Shown here piece after piece: positions 9,409-19,220 of a stretch of DNA of 64,000 nt; positions within the stretch are counted from its first letter, which is position 1; the number at the start of each line of letters is the position of its first letter. The position numbers were made by a program, and so were the translations under genes. The notes beneath the pieces were generated by a model. That model saw only the letters and a program-made list of their open reading frames with translations, did not search any database and was not told where the DNA came from. The stretch is from the NCBI GenBank assembly GCA_966424055.1, contig CBJLMB010000026.1, positions 27,383-91,382 of the forward strand, read 5' to 3'. The stretch is from Deminuibacter sp966424055. Lineage in GTDB: Bacteria > Bacteroidota > Bacteroidia > Chitinophagales > Chitinophagaceae.

Positions 9409-11187
9409 TCAATACCCGGGATTCTGTTCTATGCCTCTATTTACCTGCGTTTCTATTGTTGAGATAGGAAATAAATACATCGCATCTATAAAATAAGGAG
9501 TGGTCACTACCTTCGGCGAATAGCTGAATAAGCCATTTGCATTGCGGGTAATGGTTATGCCATGAAGCGCTGTTCCGTACACGGCTTTCGCAATTTTCCA
9601 CCTGCGTATATCCCAAAACCTTTGTTCTTCAAACGCCAGCTCAATACGACGCTCATTACGGACAATATCACGCATCTGGTCCTGCGGCAATCCAGCCGGC
9701 AGTGCATAGGGAGTAAGGCCGGCCCTCTGCCGGATTTTCTCAACAGCTGCATATACAGAAGCATCTGGCCCCGAATATTCATTCTTTGCCTCGGCATACA
9801 TCAAAAGAATGTCGGCATACCTGATGATGCACCAGGGTGGAACAAAGCCGCCGTCCCTGAAAAATGTATTTGTATAATTTGCACTGCTGCTATCGTTTGC
9901 ACAAAACTTTTTGGCATAATAGCCGGTTTGTGTTTGCACAGGTGCAAGCGTTGCATCATTCGGTTTGTCTTTGCCCCCTTCAAAAGTTTCTACAGGTCTT
10001 TGCAGCCATTTGGCGCCATTGTAAAACACTGTTTGTTCCAGACGGGGATCGCGGTTGGCGTACGGGTTCGATGGATTATAACCGGAAGAAGGGTCATTAA
10101 TCGCTTTCCCATTCTTCATAGGAAAGCCATCAACAAATTCCTGTGTGGGACTTACCCGCCCCTCACTATTGCGATTGGCCGGCTTGTAGCCTGGCGGGGA
10201 CATGTAATAAGCATATGAATTATCGGTACGGGGATCGCTCATCCGGAAGAAAATATGCTCCTTGTTTGCCCTGGCCAGCACCAGGGTATAGCGGTTAGGC
10301 TCCAGGTCATAAAGCCCCAGATCTATAACCGCTTTCGCAGCATCAGCAGCCGCTTTCCATCTTTCTGCACTGTATGCGGCGTAACCCGTATAGGATTTAT
10401 CCGGATTTGATGAGGGGTTAAACAACGGGCTTGCAGCCAGGAGCAATACCTTTGCCTTTATTGCCAGCACGATACTTTTGCGCATTCTTCCGTAATCCGC
10501 ATCCGTTGTCCTGTTACTAAGGGACGCATCTGGACGGAGACTGTCTTTGGCTATATCAAGTTCAGATACGATGTAGTTGACGCATTCTTCAAAGCTGTTG
10601 CGTTTTAAGTTCAATAACCCGGGATCGCCAGCATCGAAAATCTTATCGCCTACCAGTGGCACACCACCATACCGTCTTATCAGTTCGTAATAAAAATACG
10701 CCCTGAGCGCCCGTGCCTCATTGGGCAGCCATACTTTGCGGGACGAATCTGCCCAGGGAACTTTCTGATAATTCTTTAAAAAAATATTTGCCGCCCTTAT
10801 CGCACTGTAGCAATTGCCCCAGTTATCATCAAATGCAGAAATAGGACTATAGCCACCGCGAATGATATTCCACCCGTCATTGCCATTGCCACTCGGAACA
10901 GCATCGTCTGTAAAACATTCCAATGGTACCAGGGAGATATTCCCCCTGTTTGCACTGCTGACGCCCCAACTGGATCCTCCCAGCATGCGGTTGTATCCCG
11001 AAGGAATTTTTGAATATATATTTGTTACCCACTTATATGCCTGGTCGCCCGTGGGATCAGTCTGATCGAATATATAGTCTATCGTAAAAAAATCAAGAGG
11101 TTTGTCTTCAAAAGTTTTTTTGCAGGAAGCCATCGCAAAGATGCTTGCAATGAAAACAAGACAGCTCCAGCCATAATTCTTTTTCAT
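9409..11187 (-). CDS. SusD/RagB family outer-membrane lipoprotein (region 1, pair 1)
   Basis: 592 residues. The lipobox is FAMASC followed by KKTFEDKPLDFF. SusD features are ALRAYFYYELIRRYGGVPLV, ADILLMYAEAKNEY, IRQRAGL, and RNERRIELAFEEQRFWDIRRW near the C-terminus with a terminal NPGY. It is the surface glycan-capturing lid of the SusC at 11206-14091, which ends 18 nt upstream. It is related to the second SusD of the operon at 4513 (same C-terminal block and similar length), so the tandem pairs may have arisen by duplication, but the sequences differ enough to suggest different ligands or ligand lengths. Confidence 0.93.
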   Translation of the reverse strand: MKKNYGWSCLVFIASIFAMASCKKTFEDKPLDFFTIDYIFDQTDPTGDQAYKWVTNIYSKIPSGYNRMLGGSSWGVSSANRGNISLVPLECFTDDAVPSGNGNDGWNIIRGGYSPISAFDDNWGNCYSAIRAANIFLKNYQKVPWADSSRKVWLPNEARALRAYFYYELIRRYGGVPLVGDKIFDAGDPGLLNLKRNSFEECVNYIVSELDIAKDSLRPDASLSNRTTDADYGRMRKSIVLAIKAKVLLLAASPLFNPSSNPDKSYTGYAAYSAERWKAAADAAKAVIDLGLYDLEPNRYTLVLARANKEHIFFRMSDPRTDNSYAYYMSPPGYKPANRNSEGRVSPTQEFVDGFPMKNGKAINDPSSGYNPSNPYANRDPRLEQTVFYNGAKWLQRPVETFEGGKDKPNDATLAPVQTQTGYYAKKFCANDSSSANYTNTFFRDGGFVPPWCIIRYADILLMYAEAKNEYSGPDASVYAAVEKIRQRAGLTPYALPAGLPQDQMRDIVRNERRIELAFEEQRFWDIRRWKIAKAVYGTALHGITITRNANGLFSYSPKVVTTPYFIDAMYLFPISTIETQVNRGIEQNPGY

Positions 11188-11205
11188 ACGGCAATACGTT
11201 GTCGG

Positions 11206-14091
11206 TTAAAATTTAATATTGATACCGAAATTGAAGATCTTCATAATGGGATAAGCCCCACCCCAAGCCTCCGGGTCCAGATCTTTCCGCACTTTATAGA
11301 TCTCCGACCAGGTAAGCAGGTTCAATCCATTAGCAAACAAACGCACTGAAGCAAGGCCAGCCTTACGGATTAATTTTTCAGGGATCGTATACCCTATCTC
11401 TATGTTTTTGAGACGGACAAAATCACTGTTCTTCAACCAAAAAGAGGAGGTTTGGGTATTATTGGTGTTGCTGCCCAGCCATAACCTGGGTTGTGTTGCT
11501 GTTTCAGCAGTTGCGGCTGTAAAGCGGCCCAGGTTATATTCATAGGCATTATTTTGTCCGCCGTTCCCAAAGCCGTTCATGAAATCGCCACTTAAATAAC
11601 TCTGCCGGTTAAGTGTACCCTGGACAAGGATAGAAAGATCAAAACCTTTAAAGTTGAAACCGGTGTTGAGGCCATAATAGATAGCAGGTTTTGCGTTGCC
11701 AATAGGCCCCTGATCATCAACAGTGATCTGGCCATCGCCATTGCGGTCAAGATAACGTATATCGCCTGGCCGAAGGGATGATTTGGGAGAAGAAGGCATT
11801 ACCGCAGTTGCAGGCTCGTTGATTTCATCATACGATTTAAACAGGCCGATAGCAGTGTAGCCATATTGCAGGCCCACAGGCTTTCCGGTAGCCACCTGGT
11901 AATCGTATTTCCTGTCCAACTCGGCAGTGTACACAACTTTTGACTGTACCAGTGAGAAATTACCGGAAACGAAATAGCTGAATTTCCTTGTGGTCTGCTG
12001 CCAGGTTGCTGAGATATCGGTGCCCCAATAATTGAACCGCTGGTAGTTTTGAAGCGGGTAGCCTGCGCCAAATACCGCGGTTGTTAAAGTAGGCGCCGCA
12101 ACAAGATCATAAAACTTATTGAAGAAATAATCAGCAGTTATCGTCAGTTTATTGTTCCAAAGGCCAAGATCGATTCCTGCATCCAGCTTTTTTGCTTTTT
12201 CAGGAGCAAGCCCTGAATTGGCAATTGCATTTTCCCCTGTACCTCTTTCCAGTGAAGAACCCGAGCCAAACCAGTAGCCGCCATTGTTAAAATAGGTTTG
12301 TATATATGAAAAATACCCTGTATTTGCGCTTATCTGGCCAGTCAACCCATAGTTTGCTCTTAACTTCAGCTGGCTGACAAAAGGAAGATTGCGACTGATG
12401 AATGCCTCGTTATGCAAGTTCCAGCCAAGTCCACCGGCCCAGTAAGCAGCCCAACGTTTTGAAGGGGAAAGCCAGTTATACCCGGCATAACTGACAGCAC
12501 CTTCGGCTATATATTTTTCATTAAAGGAATAGTTCAGTTTAGCCGCATAAGCCGTATATATTTCCGGGAGATTGGTGGTACTGAAGGCCAGCCTGTTTTG
12601 TTGGTTGGCCACTGCAAGTGCAGATATAGCATGCTTTTTAAAAGTTCTGTCATAGCTAAGCGATCCTTCCAGGTACACAATGCGGTATCTGTCGTTCAGG
12701 CTACCTGAAGAGGTTTGTTCGGTTGTTGATCCATACTTGGTGTAGGCCCCATTGAGGTACTGGTATACTTCAAAATTTTTGTCCCGCTTGGTTGTATAAT
12801 AGGTGGTGTTGTTGTTGGAGGCTTTCGCTTTCAGCGAAAGCCCTTTTGTAAGCATGTCCAGTTTTTGCGTAACCTCCAGGTCAACTGCAATATCTCTTGC
12901 ATCCTGAAACTGGTAGCCCCGGGAAACGGCCTGCCCCCATATATTGGCATTGCCCTGGTATTTATCACTGCCCCCTAAAGTTCCGTTCGGATTAAAAACG
13001 GGATAAGCGAGTTGTGGCGTATTCAATAATGACGAAAAAATGCCTCCAACGCCCCCACCGGGTTGGTTATACCGTTGAAAACGGCCGATAAGGTTCAATT
13101 GCACAAAAGTTACAGGCGTTACATCAACGCCAACATTCGAGCGCAAAGCATACCGGTCCAGCTGGGCGTTTGTATTGTACTTATTGTTATCACTGGTTTG
13201 AATAATCCCTTTTTCCTTCATATTATCCAGGTCGATAAAATACCTGAACCCCTTCCCGCTTCCCTGTATATTTAAGTTATAACGGCTTATGCCCGCTTCT
13301 TTTTTCAGAACGGTATTGTACCAGTCCACATCGGGATAGAGATATGGATCGGTATGATGCTGATATGCATCAATTTGGTCTTGCGTGTATTGAGGAGCCA
13401 CCGGTGTTGCGCCGGCATCATTTTGCCTGGCCTCATTATACAAAGTGGCATATTGCCAGGCAGGCAGGGGCTTGGGAAGAGCAGAGGGGGTTTCAAAACC
13501 TGATTGGGCAGTAAAGGAAATACGGGGCTTACCGATATCTCCTTTTTTGGTTCTGATAGAGATGATCCCGTAAGAAGAACGCTGACCGAACATCACCGTG
13601 GAAAGCGCATCTTTTAATACCGATATAGATTCAATCTGTTCGGGATCAATAGACTGGTACCCTCTTTCAACGCCATCAATTAAAATGATTTGCGCCCTTG
13701 CCCCGCGAATATTAAAGCCCATCCCGTTGCCGTCTAAACCCGGGCCGCCGCTGCTGAAAGTGATGTTCAGCCCGGCCAGGCGGCCAGGTAAGGCCTGTAA
13801 TATCTGGGGACTTGGGGTGGTGATCAACTGGTTGTTATAAACTGCTGCCACCGACTGCAGTAGCCGGTTTTTTGATTGTTCTCCATAAAGAATGGGTACA
13901 GTGGTAATGGTTCTCGATATTTTAATAACAGAATCCTGGTCGGGTTTGGGCCTGGTTGTATCGGCAACCTGTGCACCGGCAGAAGAAAATACAAGCAGTA
14001 CAGCAGTCAGGAAGGCCAGGTAAACCTTATAATACGCCTGCCTCCCAAAACCAGCAGGTAGCAGCACCTCCTCGGTTAGTTCTTTTTTCAT
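11206..14091 (-). CDS. SusC-like TonB-dependent transporter lacking the carboxypeptidase-like domain (region 1, pair 1)
   Basis: 961 residues. A signal segment (about 20-41, ending SSAGAQ) is followed by a short linker and then directly by the plug domain (about 75-190: ILQALPGRLAGLNITFSSGGPG and PEQIESISVLKDALSTVMFGQRSSYGIISI). The N-terminal carboxypeptidase-like regulatory domain of typical SusC proteins is absent, as is a clear VVVGYG TonB-box block; VPILYGEQSKNRL occupies that position. The beta-barrel ends FNFGINIKF. It is the first gene of the region-1 operon. Its 5' flank (14092-14423) holds the candidate operator and promoter given below. A role in outer-membrane oligosaccharide import is well supported. 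The missing domain suggests a different contact with the SusD lid or with TonB, which is inference. Confidence 0.92.
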   Translation of the reverse strand: MKKELTEEVLLPAGFGRQAYYKVYLAFLTAVLLVFSSAGAQVADTTRPKPDQDSVIKISRTITTVPILYGEQSKNRLLQSVAAVYNNQLITTPSPQILQALPGRLAGLNITFSSGGPGLDGNGMGFNIRGARAQIILIDGVERGYQSIDPEQIESISVLKDALSTVMFGQRSSYGIISIRTKKGDIGKPRISFTAQSGFETPSALPKPLPAWQYATLYNEARQNDAGATPVAPQYTQDQIDAYQHHTDPYLYPDVDWYNTVLKKEAGISRYNLNIQGSGKGFRYFIDLDNMKEKGIIQTSDNNKYNTNAQLDRYALRSNVGVDVTPVTFVQLNLIGRFQRYNQPGGGVGGIFSSLLNTPQLAYPVFNPNGTLGGSDKYQGNANIWGQAVSRGYQFQDARDIAVDLEVTQKLDMLTKGLSLKAKASNNNTTYYTTKRDKNFEVYQYLNGAYTKYGSTTEQTSSGSLNDRYRIVYLEGSLSYDRTFKKHAISALAVANQQNRLAFSTTNLPEIYTAYAAKLNYSFNEKYIAEGAVSYAGYNWLSPSKRWAAYWAGGLGWNLHNEAFISRNLPFVSQLKLRANYGLTGQISANTGYFSYIQTYFNNGGYWFGSGSSLERGTGENAIANSGLAPEKAKKLDAGIDLGLWNNKLTITADYFFNKFYDLVAAPTLTTAVFGAGYPLQNYQRFNYWGTDISATWQQTTRKFSYFVSGNFSLVQSKVVYTAELDRKYDYQVATGKPVGLQYGYTAIGLFKSYDEINEPATAVMPSSPKSSLRPGDIRYLDRNGDGQITVDDQGPIGNAKPAIYYGLNTGFNFKGFDLSILVQGTLNRQSYLSGDFMNGFGNGGQNNAYEYNLGRFTAATAETATQPRLWLGSNTNNTQTSSFWLKNSDFVRLKNIEIGYTIPEKLIRKAGLASVRLFANGLNLLTWSEIYKVRKDLDPEAWGGAYPIMKIFNFGINIKF

Positions 14092-14423
14092 TTTGGCAAT
14101 TTTTAATGGGCAAAAAGTTCACCCTTTCAGCTAATCGTTTTTTTGAACCCTTTTGTTTTAAAATACAGTGGGAATGAACTGGGGGGCTATTTTCTCCGGA
14201 AGGGGCAAAAAAAGAAGTGCTGGAACAGCAGCATTCAATGTGAGTGCAGTAGTTCTTTTCATATTCAATCGTTTTGGTCGAAAAAAGTTTTGGTTGCAAT
14301 CATGTAAAGCTACCAGTGCAAAACAAATTTTTGAGGAAATTCAGGAGGGGGGTAAACTCCCAATAGGAGGGGTAGATACGTCAAATAAGTGTTGAAATAA
14401 CAGTAAAAACTAATAAGAGGCAT
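14092..14423 (-). promoter_or_regulatory. Intergenic promoter region of the region-1 PUL
   Basis: 332 nt without a gene, between the HTCS and the first SusC gene. On the minus strand two C-rich direct repeats (TACCCCTCCT and TACCCCCCTCCT; plus-strand AGGAGGGG cores at 14343-14350 and 14365-14372) start 22 nt apart, about two helical turns, as expected for an AraC-type DNA-binding domain. A near-consensus -7 box TAGCTTTA (plus 14305-14312) starts 62 nt after the first repeat begins. A transcription start near 14298 would give a leader of about 205 nt. The likely activator is the adjacent HTCS. The repeats are seen directly, and the function is inferred. Confidence 0.45.
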
Positions 14424-14457
14424 AGCGTGAGGCACTCTTCAGAGAGTGCCTCACGCT
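14424..14457 (-). terminator. Intrinsic terminator hairpin overlapping the HTCS stop codon
   Basis: A perfect 15-bp inverted repeat (AGCGTGAGGCACTCT and its complement) with a 4-nt loop. The right arm covers the last codons and the stop codon (14451-14453) of the HTCS gene. On the minus strand the stem is followed by a T-rich stretch (TTATTAGTTTTTAC), so it should end the regulator transcript before the SusC promoter. Confidence 0.75.
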
Positions 14458-17400
14458 GCGGAGCAGGGGTTGATCGATTCCTTATCAAATGTGTATCGCT
14501 GTCCATGAACCTTACGGTACCTCTTTACATAATCAGAAGGGTTCATGCCGAAGAGTTTATTGAATTGTTCCCGGAAGTATTTAATATCCCTGATGCCGAC
14601 AGCATACGCGGTCTCTTTGATGCTGTAGTCGGTATTGATAAACATCTCAGCAGCCTTTCTGAGACGGATAGACCGGATAAAAATATTTACCGGTTGGCCG
14701 GAGACTGATTTTATTTTACGGAGAAGATTGGAATGGCTCATGCTCATTTCACTTAACAAAGTTTGAACATTAAAATGCTTCTCTCCCAGATGTCTTTCCA
14801 CAATGGCAATGCATTTGCTCAAAAACGCCTTGTATTCTGAAGAAATTTTAACATCGCTTTGGTTGAGGGTGATCTCATTGTAAAAATATTTCTGCAACAT
14901 ATTGCGGTTCCTTAGCAGCGTGGTTACCCTTGCAACCAGTAGCTTACTGTCAAAAGGCTTTACAATATAGTCCTCTGCACCGCCCTCCACTCCCTGCAGC
15001 CTGAGTTCATCAGATGTAGCACCTGTAAGCAGGATAACCGGGATATGGCTCAGCTGGCCGTTCTCTTTAACAGCCTTACAAAGCTCAATCCCGTTCATTT
15101 CCTTCATGTGAATGTCGGAAATGATTAAATCGGGCAAATACTTTTGAGCCATAGCCAAACCGGCTTCCCCGTTTTCAGCCAGGTATATTATATAGGTGTC
15201 TTTAAGCAGGTGGGCGAGGTATTGCCTGATGGCATCATCATCATCTATAATTAAGATCGATTGCTTTTCAGAAACCAGTTCTGCTAAAGGTTCCCCGCCT
15301 GTACTGCATTCTTCCATTGCGGCTTCCTCTTTCATTATTTCAAGCAATTGAGGGGCCGCTTCTGTTTCTAAAACAATAATATCCGCTTCAAAGTGTTGTT
15401 TTCCTTTTTGAAGTTGGAGTATAAACATTGTACCCCGCCCCTCTTCACTTTCGTAAGATACCGTTCCTTTGTGTTGCTCCGTAAAATGTTTTACAAGATA
15501 CAGTCCGATGCCAAAACCTGCTTTAGAACTTGTCTTTGTCCGTTCGGCTTTATAAAATTTATCAAACAGTTTTTCTCCCATTCCAGATGGTATACCAGCG
15601 CCGTTGTCCTTTACCTTGATTTCCACCTGCCTGGCATCTTCTTCAATAGAAAGCCTGACACAGCCTTCAGCAGGTGTATATTTTAATGCATTGGAAAGAA
15701 GGTTGTACAAAATGATCTCCAGCTTTTCCCTGTCTGCATACACTTCCAGGTTTTTATTTGCACAATCGAAAACATAACTGATGTTCTGCGTTTTTGCCTG
15801 CTGAACAAAACACAAATACACATCATATGCCAGCGCATACAGGTTAAGCTTGGATGGTTTTATTTTATCCAAACCGGTTTCCGCCTTTCTGAACAAAAGC
15901 AATTGGTCAACCAGGCTGAGCATTCGCCTGGCATTCCGGTATACAATATCCAATTCGCTCCTGTCTTTATGCTCACTGGAACTTTTCTCCAATAGCTCTT
16001 TAACAGGATTAATAATTAAGGTAAGCGGTGTTCTGAACTCATGAGAAATATTGGTGAAAAAAGAAATTTTCTTTTCATTGCGCTCTCTTTCTTTTTCATT
16101 TAATATCCTTTCCTTTTCGCGCTCCAATTCAGCTTTTTCTCTTTCAGCCCGCTCTTTTTCCAATTCAGCTTTCTCTACCGCTAACTCTATCAGGCTTTTT
16201 TCTTTTTCAGCTTTTTCCTTTGCCAGTTCAGCGATCTTCCTTTCTTTTTCAGAACGCTCGTTCTCTTCATTGAACTTTGCGATCTTTATTTCATATTGAA
16301 GCTTTGTTTGTCTGGCCCGGTATTGCTGATAAAAATAAATGGCGGCACCGATCATCATTGTATAAATCAAGTAGGCCCACCAGGAGCGATACCAAGGCGG
16401 AAGCACTGTAATTGTTATGCTCAACTCGTTCTTGCTCCAAACGCCCTCTGCGTCGGTGTTTTTTACCCTGAAGGTATACCTACCTTCTGAAAGATGGCTA
16501 TAAACTACTTTCCTTGTATTGCCGGAATAGTTCCATCCCCTATCCCAACCTTCCAGGTAATACGCATACTGAATTTTACCAGGCGCGGAATATTCCAATG
16601 CAGCAAATGCAAATGAAAGCATGGCTTTGTTATAAGGGACCCTGATAAATTCAATACGGTTGGAATCTGTTTTAATTTTAAGCGAGGAATCCTCCTCAGG
16701 CGAGGTATTATCAATTTTTATATCGGTTAAAAAAATTTTCGGGTTACTATTGATCGCGGTGATGCTTTCAGGGCGAAACAAGGAAAACCCGTTAATACCA
16801 CCAAAAGCAAATTCGCCGGAGCGTAATTTTAATGCTGCATGGTAATTAAACTGGTTGCTTTGTAGCCCATCACCCTGATAATAGTTCTTGAATGTTTTAT
16901 TTTTATAATTGAATTTGGCGATGCCATTAAAAGTGCTCATCCACAAATTCCCTTCTGCATCTTCAAGCATGGTTAATATAGAATTGCTGCAAAGCCCTTC
17001 GTCGGTGGTATAACGCGCAACGACCCTTCCTTTCATTCTGTCAAACAGGATCAATCCCCCTCCTTCTGTGCCCACCCAAAAATTACCCGACCGGTCTTCC
17101 GTTATAGCAGTAACCGGCTTACCAATGGAATAAGCAACATGTTTTTTCCCGGCTTTATCAATTTGAAACAATTGGGTTATGCCCCCTCCCCAAAGCACAT
17201 TGCGCCTGTCTTCCTTTAATACATACAGATCTTTAAGTCTGTCGTCAAACAGTTCAAAAACCTTTTTCTGCCTGTTCAGTTTGAACAAACCGTATTGCTG
17301 GGCACTTAGCCAGATCTTTTTTTCGGAATCTTCAAGCAGGTTTGGACCAATAGGGCTAAAAACAGCCGCAGTGTTACCAGGATCGACACAATGATAGCGT

Positions 17401-18716
17401 TCAAATTTTCCGTTGTTAAAACGATTTACTCCGCCACGGTAAGTAGTAACCCATATATTGTTTTGAAAATCGGATTGGATATCGGTTACAAAATTGTCGC
17501 TTAATGAATATGGATCACCGCTGTTATGGCGATAATTGGTATACGAATTCAGCTTCCTGTTCCATATACTCAGGCCACTTCCGTCCGTTCCTATCCATAG
17601 ATCCTTGTTGGATGCTTCATAAAACGACAAAATATAATTGCTGATGAGTGTATTGGTTGTGGTGGCGCTGGAAACAATATTCTGAAAATGCTCTTTATTG
17701 GGATCAATAACATTGACACCGCCTCTTAAAGTGCCAATCCATTTTCTTGATTGCTTGTCGATCCAAATAGAAAAAACAGCATTGCTCGATAAAGAATTAG
17801 GCTCTTTTGTATTCGATAAAAATTTCGCTTCATCGGTTTCCATATTTAAAACAACCACACCACCACCATTTGTCGCGATCCACAATTCATTGTTGCTGCC
17901 TGCCGTAATGCCTGCAACAGTATTGTAGTCTAATTTTTTATTCGCTTCATTATACACTTTATCGAAGAAATTGGAAGCGATGTTATACCGGAATAACCCA
18001 TCGTTCGTCCCTATCCACAAAAAGCCATTTGCAGCTTCTATGCAATTGGCTGATTTAACGGCAGTATTTACAAGTCTTGTTCTATTGGTTTTGTATTCAT
18101 AAACATACAAGCCTTTATTAGAGACAGAAAACCAAATATTGCCATCGCTCCCTATTTTTATTGAAGTGACATCATAAGGAGCATCTGCATCATTCTCCAA
18201 TGGTATTCTGTGACCAATATGCTCGCCTTTGGGAAAGAAGAGCAAGCCTTCGCCTGTTGAACCTACCAACATATTGCCTTTCCCGTCTGCTTCGATATCC
18301 CTGATAACAGAATTAAGTTGCTCTTTGTTCTTTGTAGAAGCCGTGTAATAAAGAGGAGAAAAATTATTAGAGAGGCTTTGATAAACACATGCACCTTGCC
18401 TTGTACCTATCCACAAGTTCGCGTTTGCATCTTCACTGATAGCGTTGATCCAGTTGTTAATGAGCGACCTATTGTTCCTGATATTATTTCTGAACACTTT
18501 GAACTCGTATCCATCGTAGCGATTTAGTCCATTATAGGTACCAAACCACATAAACCCGTTTTTGTCCTGGTAAACACATCTTACGAAATTATTCGACAAT
18601 CCCTGATCAATTCCAAGATAGGCACTCACCGGATAGCCTGATGCAGCGGAAGTATGCCAGGCAAGCAATAGAAAGCATAGCCCAAAGCAAACAACTTTTT
18701 GACAAAAAGATCTCAT
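14451..18716 (-). CDS. Hybrid two-component system regulator (HTCS), region 1
   Basis: 1421 residues. A signal peptide (MRSFCQKVVCFGLCFLLLAWHTSA) leads a periplasmic sensor of two seven-bladed propellers (many reg_prop repeats such as GFMWFGTYNGLNRYD, about 30-680) and a Y_Y_Y domain (about 690-770). One membrane helix follows at about 775-795. About 85 residues of extremely Lys/Glu-rich coiled coil (about 800-885) join it to HisKA (phospho-His 892 in NISHEFRTP), HATPase_c (N box LLSNALKYT, G boxes DNGAGIP and GFGIGLYL), a receiver (Asp 1201 in ISDIHM) and an AraC-type HTH (about 1310-1405). HTCS proteins bind a released oligosaccharide in the periplasm and activate their PUL. Position makes the region-1 operon the likely target. 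The gene ends in a strong hairpin 360 nt before the first SusC gene. Confidence 0.95.
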   Translation of the reverse strand: MRSFCQKVVCFGLCFLLLAWHTSAASGYPVSAYLGIDQGLSNNFVRCVYQDKNGFMWFGTYNGLNRYDGYEFKVFRNNIRNNRSLINNWINAISEDANANLWIGTRQGACVYQSLSNNFSPLYYTASTKNKEQLNSVIRDIEADGKGNMLVGSTGEGLLFFPKGEHIGHRIPLENDADAPYDVTSIKIGSDGNIWFSVSNKGLYVYEYKTNRTRLVNTAVKSANCIEAANGFLWIGTNDGLFRYNIASNFFDKVYNEANKKLDYNTVAGITAGSNNELWIATNGGGVVVLNMETDEAKFLSNTKEPNSLSSNAVFSIWIDKQSRKWIGTLRGGVNVIDPNKEHFQNIVSSATTTNTLISNYILSFYEASNKDLWIGTDGSGLSIWNRKLNSYTNYRHNSGDPYSLSDNFVTDIQSDFQNNIWVTTYRGGVNRFNNGKFERYHCVDPGNTAAVFSPIGPNLLEDSEKKIWLSAQQYGLFKLNRQKKVFELFDDRLKDLYVLKEDRRNVLWGGGITQLFQIDKAGKKHVAYSIGKPVTAITEDRSGNFWVGTEGGGLILFDRMKGRVVARYTTDEGLCSNSILTMLEDAEGNLWMSTFNGIAKFNYKNKTFKNYYQGDGLQSNQFNYHAALKLRSGEFAFGGINGFSLFRPESITAINSNPKIFLTDIKIDNTSPEEDSSLKIKTDSNRIEFIRVPYNKAMLSFAFAALEYSAPGKIQYAYYLEGWDRGWNYSGNTRKVVYSHLSEGRYTFRVKNTDAEGVWSKNELSITITVLPPWYRSWWAYLIYTMMIGAAIYFYQQYRARQTKLQYEIKIAKFNEENERSEKERKIAELAKEKAEKEKSLIELAVEKAELEKERAEREKAELEREKERILNEKERERNEKKISFFTNISHEFRTPLTLIINPVKELLEKSSSEHKDRSELDIVYRNARRMLSLVDQLLLFRKAETGLDKIKPSKLNLYALAYDVYLCFVQQAKTQNISYVFDCANKNLEVYADREKLEIILYNLLSNALKYTPAEGCVRLSIEEDARQVEIKVKDNGAGIPSGMGEKLFDKFYKAERTKTSSKAGFGIGLYLVKHFTEQHKGTVSYESEEGRGTMFILQLQKGKQHFEADIIVLETEAAPQLLEIMKEEAAMEECSTGGEPLAELVSEKQSILIIDDDDAIRQYLAHLLKDTYIIYLAENGEAGLAMAQKYLPDLIISDIHMKEMNGIELCKAVKENGQLSHIPVILLTGATSDELRLQGVEGGAEDYIVKPFDSKLLVARVTTLLRNRNMLQKYFYNEITLNQSDVKISSEYKAFLSKCIAIVERHLGEKHFNVQTLLSEMSMSHSNLLRKIKSVSGQPVNIFIRSIRLRKAAEMFINTDYSIKETAYAVGIRDIKYFREQFNKLFGMNPSDYVKRYRKVHGQRYTFDKESINPCSAA

Positions 18717-19152
18717 ATCACAAGCAATTAGCAGATCAGCCAGGCAATTCCCCCCTGCTTCTTCAAGATATCTTGATCAAGGCAAGCCCAATTCAAGCAA
18801 TCGCGAAGCCCAAGATGTAGAACATCCTCACATCACCGGCTTAATATTCCTTGCAAAATAAGCGACAAAATGTAAAACCGGAAATCACCAACAGGTAAAT
18901 TTATCCAATACCGAAAGATATTCCATTTTTATTGTCATTTAAACACTTGATACACAATTTATTGCATTTTATACTTAGCAATTCTTCATCAAGCTGGCAG
19001 GATAAAGGGTTTTCCGGGCTGCTCTGTACATCATAAATATGTATTATATGAACCCATGATCTGCCTGTAAAGCAGGGGATATTTCATGTACTGCATCCAC
19101 GATCGCTGCTTTACAGGCAGCGATAACCGGGACCAATTTCATCTATACATAA
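18717..19152. other. Gene-free intergenic stretch upstream of the HTCS
   Basis: 436 nt without a convincing ORF between the HTCS start and the GH97 terminator. It should carry the HTCS promoter, but no exact TAnnTTTG box was found on the minus strand; the nearest match, TACATTTTG, has one extra base. The main structure is the long inverted repeat at 19061-19120, listed separately. Confidence 0.6.
19061..19120. repeat. Perfect 15-bp inverted repeat with 30-nt spacer
   Basis: CTGCCTGTAAAGCAG at 19061-19075 pairs perfectly with CTGCTTTACAGGCAG at 19106-19120. It lies between the GH97 terminator and the HTCS promoter region. It could be an RNA hairpin or a protein-binding dyad, and neither can be decided from sequence. 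Confidence 0.7.
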
Positions 19153-19187
19153 CCCGGAATGCCTGCTCCGCTGAAAGGCATTCCGGG
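19153..19187 (-). terminator. Terminator-like hairpin after GH97
   Basis: CCCGGAATGCC (19153-19163) and GGCATTCCGGG (19177-19187) form a perfect 11-bp GC-rich stem with a 13-nt loop, 33 nt beyond the GH97 stop codon. The tail on the minus strand is only mildly T-rich (TTATGTATAG). Confidence 0.6.
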
Positions 19188-19220
19188 CCGGCCATGTATG
19201 TGCTGTTTATCTTAATTTAT

